Shown here in pieces: positions 22,303-33,500 of a stretch of 64,000 nt of DNA. The notes under the pieces were generated by a model. The model searched no databases. It was not told the origin of the DNA and was given only the letters and a program-made list of their open reading frames with translations. This DNA comes from Blumeriella jaapii (lineage: Eukaryota; Ascomycota; Leotiomycetes; Helotiales; Drepanopezizaceae): positions 186,001 through 250,000 of the forward strand of contig VWND01000066.1 in the NCBI GenBank assembly GCA_009599575.1, given 5' to 3'. How positions within the stretch are numbered: the stretch's first letter is position 1; every line of letters begins with the position of its first letter. The translations under genes were made by a program, and so were the position numbers.

Positions 22303-22848
22303 GGCCTGGTGTGCGTCCGGGCCGGCAGCGAAAGGAAAGCCGGTCTTTCGGCTGGGGATGCTCATCGCGCGGCCCGCAATGGTGGGCGAGGAGTCGGGGG
22401 ACGACTGTTCGGCGAGGGTCGAGTGATGGAGGTTCGTGGCGGCGCGCGAGAAGTCCAGACCTCGCGAGCGCCGCGGGAGCACGCTGGTGGGCGAGCCATA
22501 CGTCTGCGAATGGTCCATCTGCGGCGACAGAGGCACACGGGGGAGGTAGGTCGATGCGATGTCTGCGCGCGGCATCTGCAGCGAAAGGCCTCGCAGGCCC
22601 AGCGGTGGCCGGCGTGGAGTGGTCGGCCGTTCTTCGAGCGCGCTATCATCCTTCGACTTGCGCTTCTCGGGCTCTCGAAACTTGGGAGACGGAGACAACG
22701 TCGGCGCTCCTCCGTCCGACAGAGATCGCGCCTTCGACGGCGAGCTGGCGACGGCGAGTGGTCGACACGATCCCTTCTTCTCCCCACGGCCATCGTCTCG
22801 GGCCTCGCGATCCGGCTGGGGCGTCCCGTTCAACTCCCTTCGCAACAT
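20826..22848 (-). CDS. Serine-rich, probably nuclear protein of unknown function
   Basis: Exons 22848-21658 and 21599-20826 give about 654 residues; the intron 21600-21657 starts GTAGGC. The start MLRRELNGTPQ at 22848 is preferred over the frame's earlier Met at 23046 because the intervening residues look like untranslated leader. The protein is low-complexity and rich in SP/TP sites, with (Ala-Gly)n and (Ser-Gly)n tracts encoded by GCGCCC and CCGCTG repeats, and an acidic SDSSGSSSDDDD stretch. The best conserved-looking part spans the splice junction: GNMLPKTKGFARIRAAL, then APIETEVRREAEVVRQ, and a C-terminal GLQGMVDTNDGLMKMSIE. Basic KRRRDDD and FKRRAVSP suit nuclear import and CDK phosphorylation. 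I do not recognise the family; a cell-cycle or transcription role is only a guess. Confidence 0.75.
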
Positions 22849-23748
22849 CTTTCCAGCGGTGATTCGAGATCGGGGGCGTCGACTTCGAGGGTGATGGGCG
22901 AGCACAAGGCTGGGGATCTTCAAGGGGTGCTGGCAGATGCGGTCTTGCGGTCTCTTCGTGCTGGCATGGCTAGACGCTGGGAAGATGGAACCGTCTATAT
23001 CAACCGCCGACGGCACAGGTTCGCGGGCGGAGAGTGCATAAGACACGAGATCTGAAATCTTTTGACGTCAAGCAAGTGTTTGGGGACAAGGACTTGCTGT
23101 CTGGGCTCACCATCTTGGCCCTGGCACGGACATGCTCGCTAAACTCTTGTTGTCTGCCTTTCTTGTTTACATACGATTTGGGCACTGCCGGATTCATCTA
23201 CTGGCCGCTGTCGGTGGCTCGTCTTCTTGATCCACGGAGACTAGCCGTCTTCTCGGTCAACGGATACTAGAAGTGAACACGAACTTCCATTTGCAAGCCG
23301 TTTCTCTATCTTCGTGAAGTATCATTCCCAGTTTGAGTTCTGCTTCAGATGATACCACCTCAGGCACTGCTTCCAATAAGCGAGAGGTACATAGAGATGA
23401 CCCCGGTCTTGACTCTAAACAGTGGTTATTCTAATTTCTGGTTAGATTATCGCAATTCTATCTCAGCAGGCCCAGTAACTTCAATATTATCAAAGAATGA
23501 TCTCGATCTCTTCTTGCCTTACTTAGCCCGGCTCTGATATCGGACCGCTCTCCTGTCACCCTCATCAAGGAAGTCTGCATTGTTTGGTGGTCAAAATTAT
23601 CTTTATTCCGTAGAGGACCTATTCAAAGCCCCCCATCAAGTCACGAAACACGATGGGAGTAAGACAGACAAGAGAAAAGAGCATCAAGACGAATGATTCT
23701 TACCTGTCTGGGCAAACGCACTAGCCTCCCTGGGTACGCTAGCCTCTC
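22849..23748. other. Intergenic left flank of the retrotransposon island
   Basis: This is ordinary base composition up to the outer LTR. From about 23721 it carries an 18-20 bp unit around CCCTGGGTACGCTAG whose second copy lies just right of the 3' LTR (43975 onward). No gene recognised. Confidence 0.5.
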
Positions 23749-23878
23749 TGTTGTGGCCTGAGGCATCAAGCGAAACTAAGGGCACGGACCCGCACAATCT
23801 GTACTTAAACTTTTCTGAGACCTCTATTTTTTTAAAACAATACATCCCCGATCATAAGAATTACTTTGTCCCATTCTT
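23749..23878 (+). repeat. 5' LTR of the outer element (130 bp)
   Basis: Aligns end to end with 43845-43974, sharing an identical central stretch around CACGGACCCGCACAATC. It starts TGTTGTGG. It retains a frame (LYLNFSET, QYIPDHKNY) that is probably fortuitous. Confidence 0.88.
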
Positions 23879-23905
23879 TTAGCGACCGACGCAGAGATTC
23901 GAATA
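23879..23905 (+). other. tRNA-type primer binding site of the outer element
   Basis: Directly after the 5' LTR lies TTAG, then CGACCGACGCAGAG, then ATTCGAA. ATTCGAA is the complement of a tRNA T-loop, at nearly the spacing expected for a PBS. TAG could be a RIP-mutated TGG. The spacing is one base longer than ideal, so the priming tRNA is not named. Confidence 0.55.
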
Positions 23906-24110
23906 TAAAACTTTTAACCCCTTTTTTTTATTGCAAAAAACATTGCCCTTTTTGCATACACACTCGACCATTAACATAACGCTAATAACACGATAAAAAA
24001 AAAAAAAAAACCTTAACAAAACCCACCTGGAATTATATAAGTAAATACGTAATTCACCTATATGAAAAAAAAAAAATTTGCCAAACACAACTTAAAAAGA
24101 AAAAGCTTCC

Positions 24111-24379
24111 TGTGACGATTCACTCTGTTGCCACCTTTCGTGTCACCCCAGCAACTACGTATAGCTGCAAGCTCCCTGGTCTTCTGGTGGGTCTCCTTAT
24201 CAACTGTGGAAACTATTCATATATATAAGACTTTCTCCTTTTAGCAACTTCTGCTTTCTGCAGTTGTTGATTTTAAATAAATATTTTTGTTACAGAACCA
24301 AAGGCTCGTTTCTTATATTATATAAACTCGGCGACCAATTGACTGATTTCTCAGCTTTTCGATTAATTAGATCGTTATA
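24111..24379 (+). repeat. 5' LTR of copy 1 (269 bp)
   Basis: Starts TGTGACGATTC and ends ATCGTTATA, where the 3' LTR ends ATCGTTACA. A TATA-like TATATAA at about 24222-24228 lies 35-40 bp before GTTGTTGAT (24263-24271), the likely transcript start region. Confidence 0.92.
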
Positions 24380-24381
24380 TT

Positions 24382-24390
24382 ATCAACAAT
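24382..24390 (+). other. Putative self-complementary primer binding site of copy 1
   Basis: ATCAACAAT, two bases after the 5' LTR, is complementary (8 of 9) to GTTGTTGAT at 24263-24271 within the LTR. There is no TGG-type tRNA site. This resembles Tf1/sushi self-priming; see the findings. Confidence 0.5.
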
Positions 24391-26011
24391 TCTTTTTCTA
24401 CGCTAACGACGGCGTAAACTATCTTTTCCTTCGAATTTCTTACGGATTATATCAAAATAATCGACCGGTCGTAAAAAGGCTTATTTCCGCATTTCGCGAA
24501 GAATGGCTTTTGTTTAACGATCTCCTTTTTAGCAGAGCTTTTCAGCTCCTGCTATTATATTTCAACTTTCCTTTTCTTAATCAGCGAAAAAGCAGCTTCC
24601 CTCAGAAGCTTTTTCTTCTGAAAAACAGTTTTCCTTCCGAGAAAAAAAGAACAAAGGAAAAGGCAGAGCGCCAACTATTTCGCTTGCCATCTTTTCGCAG
24701 CCTAGCGCTGAGAGCGTTTAATTGAGACTTGCAAAATCAACTGAAAAAAGCGCAAAAGCGTAAACGATAACTTCTGGAAATTATACGATTGCGACAGACC
24801 TTTTAATCAAAGCGTTTGGTAGAATCTATCGAACGTGCTTTTGCCAATCGCGAATCTGCTGCTTCTTCTTCTTTTCGCAACGTTTTATTTTAATTAATAA
24901 ACGCTGCAAATCAACTTCTACGCTTTTCGCGAATTTTTTTTAAATTTCTCTATAACGGCCAAAACTTTAGCGCGCTTTTTAAACGCTATAATTCCTATTT
25001 ATCTGCTGATTTTCGATTAGCTCGCATAAAGCGCGTTCCGAACTTTGAGTTTAAATTAAATAATAATAAAAATTACAAAGCACGCTATTAAGAAACTAGA
25101 GTTTTCGACAATTTCGAATTTTACTACGACTATTTCGCTGGCGATCGATTTCGCAAGAATTATATATTCGATCAGACCGAAAACGTAGCAAAAGAATTTT
25201 TAACTCCGCGTATCTTAAACCGCTCCGATTTTATATTTTTCGAAAAATTAATCAAAAAGGTCGCCGATTTCCTGGCCGACCTTTTAAACGTTCAAAAAAC
25301 CGAAAACGAATTTAAAATGCTTGTAATAAATACGCACGACGACTTTTGGCGGTTTTATCTGCGATTTTCCACTTTTGCAGCGAACGCTTAAATACGAATT
25401 AACAAACAGCTTCGAAACGCTCTTCGCGATAAAATACCAAAGCGTTTACGAGAAAAGCTGCACTTGGAATAAACGCGTACAACGACCTTTAAGAATTGGC
25501 TTACCGCCGTCCGACAAAAAAAATAAAATTAATTAGCTAAACGAACTTTATACGCGAATCGCTTTTTAACCAAATCTACCATTTATTAAAATAGTAGGTT
25601 TTTAACCAAAGCGTATTACGAATTAAATTGTATATACGAAAATCGTCTAAATGCTTTATAAGCTTCTTCTCAGCCCTTTGTTTTTCTTTTTTCTCCACGC
25701 CAAAACGCTCTTTTTAGCGTTTTTCTTTTTCGATCGGACCAACGACAACGCTCGTTTTTTATTTCATATTAAAAAATTCGAAGCTAATTTGCACGATCTT
25801 TTACGGGCCGACCTTCGGTTTTACCTAAAAGCCCTTTTAGGCTGATAAGTGTAAACAAGGTCGAGCCGGCCGAAGATTCGCCTTCTGATAATAATAGTAA
25901 AAACGAAAACCCTTTTCCAAACGATTTCCAAAACGCATACGAGAAAATTAAAAACTTTTCCGCTAGTCGGAGAAACGCCTAAGCTTAAGCAAAGCTTTTT
26001 TTTTAAGCGTA

Positions 26012-26203
26012 TTGCGCGATATACGTTATTTTAACGTTCGAAAACTTTTTGGTAGCGATTTATTAACAATTCCCGTTATATTTACCAAAAATAGCCTTTC
26101 GTACAAAATAAAAACGCTCGCCGATTTTAAAACGAACGGTTATGCGTTGATCGATTCGGCGCTAATTAAATTTTTTTTTTTTTTTTTAAAACTTTTGATT
26201 TAA
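26012..26203 (+). pseudogene. Retropepsin relic of copy 1
   Basis: An open stretch encodes DIRYFNVRKLFGSD, then TLADFKTNGYALIDSALIKFF. It matches the fungal gypsy protease pattern A-D-S-G-A-x-G-Y-x-x-I-D. The active-site S-G-A is mutated to F-K-T, so it is inactive. Confidence 0.7.
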
Positions 26204-27149
26204 TTTTTCCCGGCTTTTTTTTTTATAAAAGGGTATAATAAAGCTCGTAGCTATTTAATTACATATTTTACGCTTTTCAATCTTATTATTAACAACCGAA
26301 TACAATCGTTTACTTTTTTTTTGATTACCAACCTCGGAAATCATAATATAATTTTAGAAAAAGCTTGGTTGGCCGAATATTAAGTTTTACTAAACTGTAA
26401 TAAACGCAAGCTTTATTAGCCGAAGTCTTACCCTTTTACAGCCTTCTACGCTCGTTGTATTAAAGTTTTTTATTTACACCTTCGAAAAATTTAATCTCGC
26501 CATCAAAACGACGCTATAAAACGTAACAAAAACTTTAATTAATTATAACAAATCTACGACGCTGTGCGAAGCGCGAAAAAATCGAATTTCATTCGCGGTG
26601 CCAATTTCGATAGCGACGCCAGTAGAATAATACAAGAAATCATACCACCATCTTTTTAGACTGACGATTCTTTTTTTATTATTTTTTTTTTTTTTCTTTT
26701 TTTTCTTCGTCAAAACAGCTTTCTCGTTCTACGAAAAACAGTTATATTAAAAACCGAAGAAAAGTTCTCGCCGCGATGGCCTTTCAGCTTAATATAATCG
26801 ATAGTTTAAACAAGCCATTTTCTGAATTTCTCAAACGATTAATTCGAAAACGAGTCCTTTAATCTATTGTTTATTTAATTTCCATTTGTCAGATTATTGC
26901 ATACGCTTTCAAGCTGATTTCCAAAAAAAAAACAGTTGAAATGTTTTCAATCTTCTTGTACGAAATCGACAAAATACTAAACGATCTTACGTATAATATT
27001 TTCCTTAAGATTTAATTTCACAGTCTTTTCGAACGTTTCAGAACCAATAAAATATCGATTTCGACCTTTTCAATCAGCTTAGCAGAGCTAACTTCGAATA
27101 AACCTTTTTTCGAATCTTTTTCTCCGAAGTATAAAAACTTCGAATACGT

Positions 27150-27900
27150 GTTTTCTAAGGCCGCCAGTAATAAGCTAGCCTCTTACCGGCTTTACGACTA
27201 TAAGATCGAGCTTATTGTAAATAAAAAAAAGCTGAAATATACTTTTTTATATAAAATATCGATTTCGGAGCTCGAAATTATCAAAACTTATTTGTAAAAT
27301 AATCTTAACAAAGGTTTATCGAATTTTTCACCGCTTTTTTCGCTGCTCCAATGCTTTTCGCCAAAAAACCCGACGGTTTATTACGTTTCTGTATCGACTA
27401 TCGAACTTTTAATAATATAATTCGTAAAAATCGCTACCCCCTTTTTTTTATCGATAAAACCTTCGCTCGTTTTTCGGAAGCACGAATTTTTACGAAACTC
27501 GATATTCGTTAAGCTTTTCACAGAATTCGAATAAACCTCGCTAATAAAAAACTAACGACGTTTCGTACGCGTTACGACGCCTATAAATGCAAAATGCTAC
27601 TTTTTAGCCTTATTAATAGACCCGTAATTTACCAACGCTATATAAACGACGTTTTTTTCGACTATTTGAACGATTTTTGTATTATATACCTAAATAATAT
27701 TTTTATTTATTCGTCCGACTTTTTGAAATACGCTATATACGTTCGTAAAATATTCCAAAGGCTCGCTAACGCTGGATTACAGGCCGATATTCGAAAGTCT
27801 GAATTTAACGTTATACGGATCCGTTATTTAAGCTTTATTATTTCGATTAAAAGCTTAGAAATAAATTTAGAAAAAGTTTTCGTGATCGCCCACTGAAAGC
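27150..27900 (+). pseudogene. Reverse transcriptase relic of copy 1
   Basis: Reads RLYDYKIELIVNKKK, AKKPDGLLRFCIDYRTFNNIIR, RFSEARIFTKLDIR, YQRYINDVFFDYLNDFC and YLNNIFIYS (normally YLDDILIYS), in order, with several stops. The catalytic D-D pair of the YLDD box is changed to N-N, both G-to-A changes as RIP makes. Confidence 0.85.
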
Positions 27901-28699
27901 TTTCTACTATTATAAAAAATATATAAAGCTTTTTTGATTTTTGTAATTTCTACCGACGTTTTATTCGAAACTACGGTATAATTGCAAAGCCTTTGGTTTA
28001 TTTGACCAAGGCTAACGTTTCTTTTAATTTCACTTTTGAATATCAGAAGAGTTTCGACTTTTTTATACTAGCTTTTACTACTGCATCAGTTTTATAATAT
28101 TATAGGCAAAACTTTTTTTGCATATTAGAAACTAACGCTTTCGACGGCGTAGTGGCTTTTGTGCTTTTCCAATTTTATAGCGACGATTGGCTTTCAGTCG
28201 CTTACTTCAGCAGAATTATAGCCTCCGCAAAGCTGAACTACGTCGTATACGACAAAAAAATACTCGCAATCGTAAAAATTTTTAAGTAATTTTCGTGCTG
28301 AATTAGCTGGCTTAATTTATTAAATTAAAATAATCATTAATTACAAAACCTTGAAGTATTTTATGATTTTTAAACTTTTGAACGCTCGATAAGCACGCTG
28401 GGCCGAGCTTCTCGCCGACTACAACTTTTTTATTATATACAAACCAAGTAAATACAACTTTTTGGCTGACGCATTAACACGTCGTACGAGCGAATTCGAC
28501 CGCTAAAACTCTTTTAAACGCATTTAACGCCTGCAAATTCTTTTTCGAGCCGATCAGATCGATCACCGCTTTTTAACTAAAAAATTTCGATTTTTTACGA
28601 TTTTCGAAACAGCTGTTTTTATCGCTGAAATAGCTGATCTTTTTTTCGCATTCCGTGTCGTTAACCAGCTTTTCCACGCTAATCGCATAGCTAGCAGCC

Positions 28700-30240
28700 T
28701 AATGGCCTTCCGAAAAAAAGCTATACGAAACGCTGCGAAAGGAAACGATAATAATATTTCGTATACATTTAAACGCGACCTGCTATTATATTACGGTCGC
28801 CTGATAATATTAGACGTCGATTATTTTCGTTTGGCCTTTATACGAAAAATACACGATCAGATTTTCACCGCTTACTTTAGCGCTCGCAAAACTACGCAAT
28901 TGCTTTCGGACCAATATTATTAACGAGATATAACAGCTTTCGTAAAACAATACTATCGCAATTACTACGCTTATCGAAAAAGTTTTATTTCAAAAAATAA
29001 GCGCTCCGGCTTTTTTCAGCCTCTTTTTGTTCCTGACCATCTTTGGAAGCATATTATAATAAACTTTTACAGCTTTAACAAAAACAAATACGGTTACGAT
29101 AACGTATTCGTAATAATAAATCGCTTTTCCAAACAGGCTATTTCGATCCTTTGCTATAAAAATATCGACGCTCGAAGCCTCGCCAAACTATATATATTTC
29201 ACGTATACAGGTATTTTGGCTTTTTAAAAAATATTATTAACGATCGTGGCCTTTAATATTAATTTACTTTTTGGTTTGAATTAAATAAAATACTCGGTAC
29301 GCAATTAAAGCTTTCGACAGCCGCTTATTTTAAAACCGATAATCAGACCGAAATTTACAACTAATATCTGCAAAAACGCTTTCGATTTTTCGTAAATTTT
29401 TATTAAAACGATTAAAGCGAATTTCTTTTAATAATAAATTTCGCCCAAATGGTCTTTCCTTACGAAAATCTAAATGGCTTTTCACTTTTCGAAATTGTAT
29501 ATAATTATACTTCTTATATTAATTGGAACTGAAAGCTCGATACTTTCCTTTTTCCCAATTCTTTACACAAGCTAAACGCAAACGAAACTCGTGCGTACGC
29601 TCGCCGCTATTACGACGCTTGGAACTTCGCCAAATCGCATTTTTAATAAGCCTACGACAAAATAAAAAAAAATACGAATAAGTTTCGCCGCGCGATCGAT
29701 TTTAACGTTAGCGACTACGTATAGCTCGATATGCGTTTATTTCCGACCTTCCGGCCTTTCCGCAAACTCGACAATCCTATAAACGGCTTTTTTAAAATCG
29801 TAGCCAAAATTTTCGACAACGCTTTTAAGCTAAACCTTTTTAATATTATAAACGTACACCCAGTTTTTCACGCTAATCGACTGCGTAAAGCAGCTGACAA
29901 CGCGCTTCTAGGTCAGATTAACTTAGCCCCTGAATTTATTAATATAATTGGTAAGCTTAAATACGAAATCGAAAAATTAATCGCCTGTCGAATGCAGCGG
30001 AAAACCTTTTAATACAAAGCTTTTTAAATAAGCTTAAATAAAGATTTCACGTAGTATTCCGCGTCTGATTTTATATATGCTTCTTTAAAAATACGCGATT
30101 TTTATTTGGCGCATAAAAAGCTTCCCGGTCTTTTTGCAAAACTTATAGACTGGCTGAAAGCGTATTCCGAAGGTTTGGATTCGTACGATTATTTGGATAA
30201 CGACGTATTAATAAATAAAAGCTCGAAAGCGCGCTTTTTT
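28700..30240 (+). pseudogene. Integrase and chromodomain relic of copy 1
   Basis: Plus-strand relics: the zinc-binding N-terminus (HDQIFTAYFSARKTTQLLSDQYY), the catalytic core (NRFSKQAIS, IINDRG), then HPVFHANRLRKAADN followed by a chromodomain start (KYEIEKLIACRMQRK) and a tail with LPGLFAKLIDWLKAYSEG. The chromodomain places the family among chromoviruses. Confidence 0.8.
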
Positions 30241-30255
30241 CGGACGGGAGGGTAG

Positions 30256-30524
30256 TGTAACGATTCATTCTGTTGCCACCTTTCGTGTCACCCCAGCAAC
30301 TACGTATAGCTGCAAGCTCCTTGGTTTTTTGGTGGGTTTTTCCATCAATTATGGAAATTATTTATATATATAAGACTTTTTCTTTTTAGCAACTTCTGCT
30401 TTCTGCAATTGTTAATTCTAAGTGAATATCTTTATTACAAAACCAAAGGCTCGTTTCTTATATTATGTGAACTCGGCGACCAGTTGACTGATCTCCCAGC
30501 CCTTCGACTGATTAGATCGTTACA
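30256..30524 (+). repeat. 3' LTR of copy 1 (269 bp)
   Basis: Starts TGTAACGATTC and ends GATCGTTACA, the same length as the 5' LTR. It is followed by the CTTCC target duplication, after which outer-element sequence resumes. Confidence 0.93.
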
Positions 30525-30529
30525 CTTCC

Positions 30530-33500
30530 CATTCAGAAACTTCGGAAGAAAAAAAAACCATAATACAAAAGTTATTATCCGAAACACTCGCAAAAATACC
30601 GACTTTTAAAAGCAAAAAGAAAAACACGAAAAGACTCGTATTAGCAACAGCAATACATCTGAAAAAAAAATTGTTAATCACAAAAAAAAAAAAGGATTCA
30701 ATAGAAAAGAAAAACTTATCGTCACCATATATATTATTACAATAATCATTAATAACATCGTTACTATACACATTATCTTAATACCCGTTAATAACATATC
30801 AAAAAATATTATCAACTAGCATTACACCCATTTTAGTTTTTAATATGCTACCAATTATACCGGCATTATTTTTACCCAGGTTTGATAAATTAAATAATTT
30901 TACGAGCGATATATCTGCTAAAAAATAGCTTGACCGTTTGGATTATAATTTTAAAATCTCCGGGTTTTTTAATTCCGAATCTGCTTTGTACTTACGTGCA
31001 ATTGCTATTTTGCTAAAAAATAAATTATCAAAATTATTCAGATTTAACCATAAAATAAAAAGTATTTTAGCGAACAAATCGAGTTGCTTTAAAATAAAAA
31101 AACAAAAAGTTATTAATTAATTAAAAACCCAATATTCAGCTAACCAAAACCCGGTAGAAAAAATTAATATTAATAATAAAATCGGAAAATTAGCTTAAAA
31201 AAAAAATAAAACACTAACACAATACTACTTACGAACAATTATATTATTAAAAAAATTAAATGCGAAAAACATAAAAAAATCCATATTAAATAATGCTTTT
31301 TCACCAGATTTTCACCAAACGGATATAAATCGGCATTTTTTCAAAATCGTTACCAAAACCTTTGTAATCGGTATCAAAAAAAAAAAAAACTACGATTATA
31401 TACACTTAATACTAACGTTCTTTTATACTTATGCTTATAAAAAGCATATAAAATACTATCATTTTCCGAAAACCGCATTAAAAATCAAAAACCAAGTTTT
31501 CTTATTTATTAAACAAAAGCGCTATATCAAAAGCTTAAAAGAAATAATTAAAAAAAAATCCGGAATGCCTGCTTTTATTGCATTAACATCATATATAAAC
31601 AAAAATTATATCACTTACCCCTAAAATCAATTAATAATCCCTTTTTAAATCGTACGATTTACACAAATCGTTTTTTCACAAAATGCCCGCCAACAAAACA
31701 CATAATACTAAACAACCAATTCCTAATAATAATTATTACAATAACAACCTAATAACTAAAAAAATCGACGTTTCGGAAATTATAATAACAACAACAACCA
31801 AAACACCAAAAATCCTTAATTATCTTAACAACGTCCAACCGTACCTTTTAAACCTGTATCTGAGTTCAAAAACCCTTTTATTAACAAATCACGCTAATAC
31901 GACAAAAACAAAAATAAACTTTTTTATATCGGATATAATTAATATAATCATATCAAATCAAAATGCATCAACACTTGGCTGACAAACTGAAAAAAAACTT
32001 ACTTCATCGCTATTTTCCATCCAAATCGATTTATTTTCGCTAATATGCTTAAAATTATAAATAAATCTTAAACAAAAATAATTAATTTATACCAAAATCT
32101 ATTATTACTATTATCAAACCCAGCAACACTTATCATATTATCTTATTAAAATCAGAAAAACACTTGCATAAGCTTTTCCTAATACGCAAATAGCCGAAAT
32201 ACCTTAATTAAAAACGAATCTTTTTCTAACCCAAAACTCTAACTTTAAAATACTTGGAATAAAAAATAATTTAATATATCGAATAAAAAATAACGAAGAT
32301 TTATTTTTTTCAAAAAGCATTTATCTGAACGTTTTTATAGCTACCCGAGCAAAAAAAAAAAAAAACAAAGAATGGCTGTATTCTTAAAAAATATAAATGC
32401 CACTAAACAAATTCCCGTTTTTAGAAAAACTAATAATGCCTCTATTGCTCCCGTAGCCCTTGCTGCGAAAAAGCTTCGAAAACTACGAAACATTATAAAT
32501 CGAGCAAAAAAAAATCTTATTAATTACAAAAACTTAGCAACCAAATTTAAAATCATAATTAACCTTTTTAAATTGTTCCAACTATTACTAAAAGTCTTAA
32601 AACAATTCCGAAAGCTTAGCATTAAACGAAATAACCGAAAAACCAAAAAAAATATTAATATTATTTCAATTATTATTACTATACCAGTTATATTATTTGC
32701 AATACGACTAATTACAACTAAACCTTTTATCCAAATTATATTTTATCAAATGGATATAAAATTAAAAGTAATAGCCCCCAGAATTCATTCAAATAATAAA
32801 GCTTGGAAGGTCCAAGCCATTATTCGCATTAAAAAGACAGATAGAACAATCGACGTTAGTTTGCTCAAAGGCATAGCTTTTACTAATCAGGATTTAAATA
32901 TTATTTTGATTTCGGTGAATTTAATAAAAAAGTTAAAATTAAAACTTATTATTCTAAAATCCTAAAGCATTAAAAATATTACTTATAGAATTATAAACGA
33001 AAAGATTCATAATTTGTCAAAATATATCATTTTGTATATAAGTATAAAAAGCATTTGGCGATATATAAATACTTTTATTCGGGAATTACTAGAGCTTAAA
33101 AACAATACTTTGCAGCTTCTTTTGGAATTGCTATAGCTTTATATAATAAATGCTTATTTTAATATTGTCAAAAGCAGAATTTCAATTAGTGGCAATAAAA
33201 AAAAAAAAAAAAAAAAAATCATATTGCAAAAACCAACTTTCCAAATGCTTACTACGAGGATTAATCTGGTTTTTCATCCCAATTCCAAATCGAAAAAATC
33301 TCTCGAAAACCTTATAATCAAATTCGGTCCTTCACCAAATTCGAAAAAGACCGATAATAATAATATTAACATAATTAATAATAAAAAAACTTTATATCAA
33401 ATAATTCGAATAATATCTACTTTTCGGAAAACTAAAACTTGGATATTACTTTAAAAATGGCGGAAAATTAATTAATAACAAAAGGGAAAAGCTAGCTTTA

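Larger units (their letters stand above)
24111..30524 (+). mobile_element. Nested LTR retrotransposon copy 1 (Ty3/gypsy, chromodomain type)
   Basis: A 6.4 kb element with 269 bp LTRs at 24111-24379 and 30256-30524, flanked by CTTCC (24106-24110 and 30525-30529). It lies in the leader of the outer element, in the same orientation. Translated relics in order: gag-like region (about 24.4-25.85 kb), protease near 26.0-26.2, reverse transcriptase near 27.2-27.9 with KKPDG and CIDYRTFNNI, RNase H near 28.1-28.5, integrase near 28.8-29.6, and chromodomain near 29.9-30.24 kb. Stops and indels are everywhere, so it is non-autonomous. Substitutions are mostly C-to-T or G-to-A, as expected from RIP. Same family as the copy at 35796-42250. 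Confidence 0.93.

Noticed and set aside
21934..23055. Long Arg/Ala-rich plus-strand frame opposite the serine-rich protein gene
   Set aside because: Composition reflects antisense of GC-rich low-complexity codons; the minus strand has the spliced, conserved-looking blocks.
24264..24725. 153-codon open frame at the start of copy 1
   Set aside because: It begins inside the LTR and continues into degraded gag; homologous sequence in copy 2 has stops, so it is not an independent gene.
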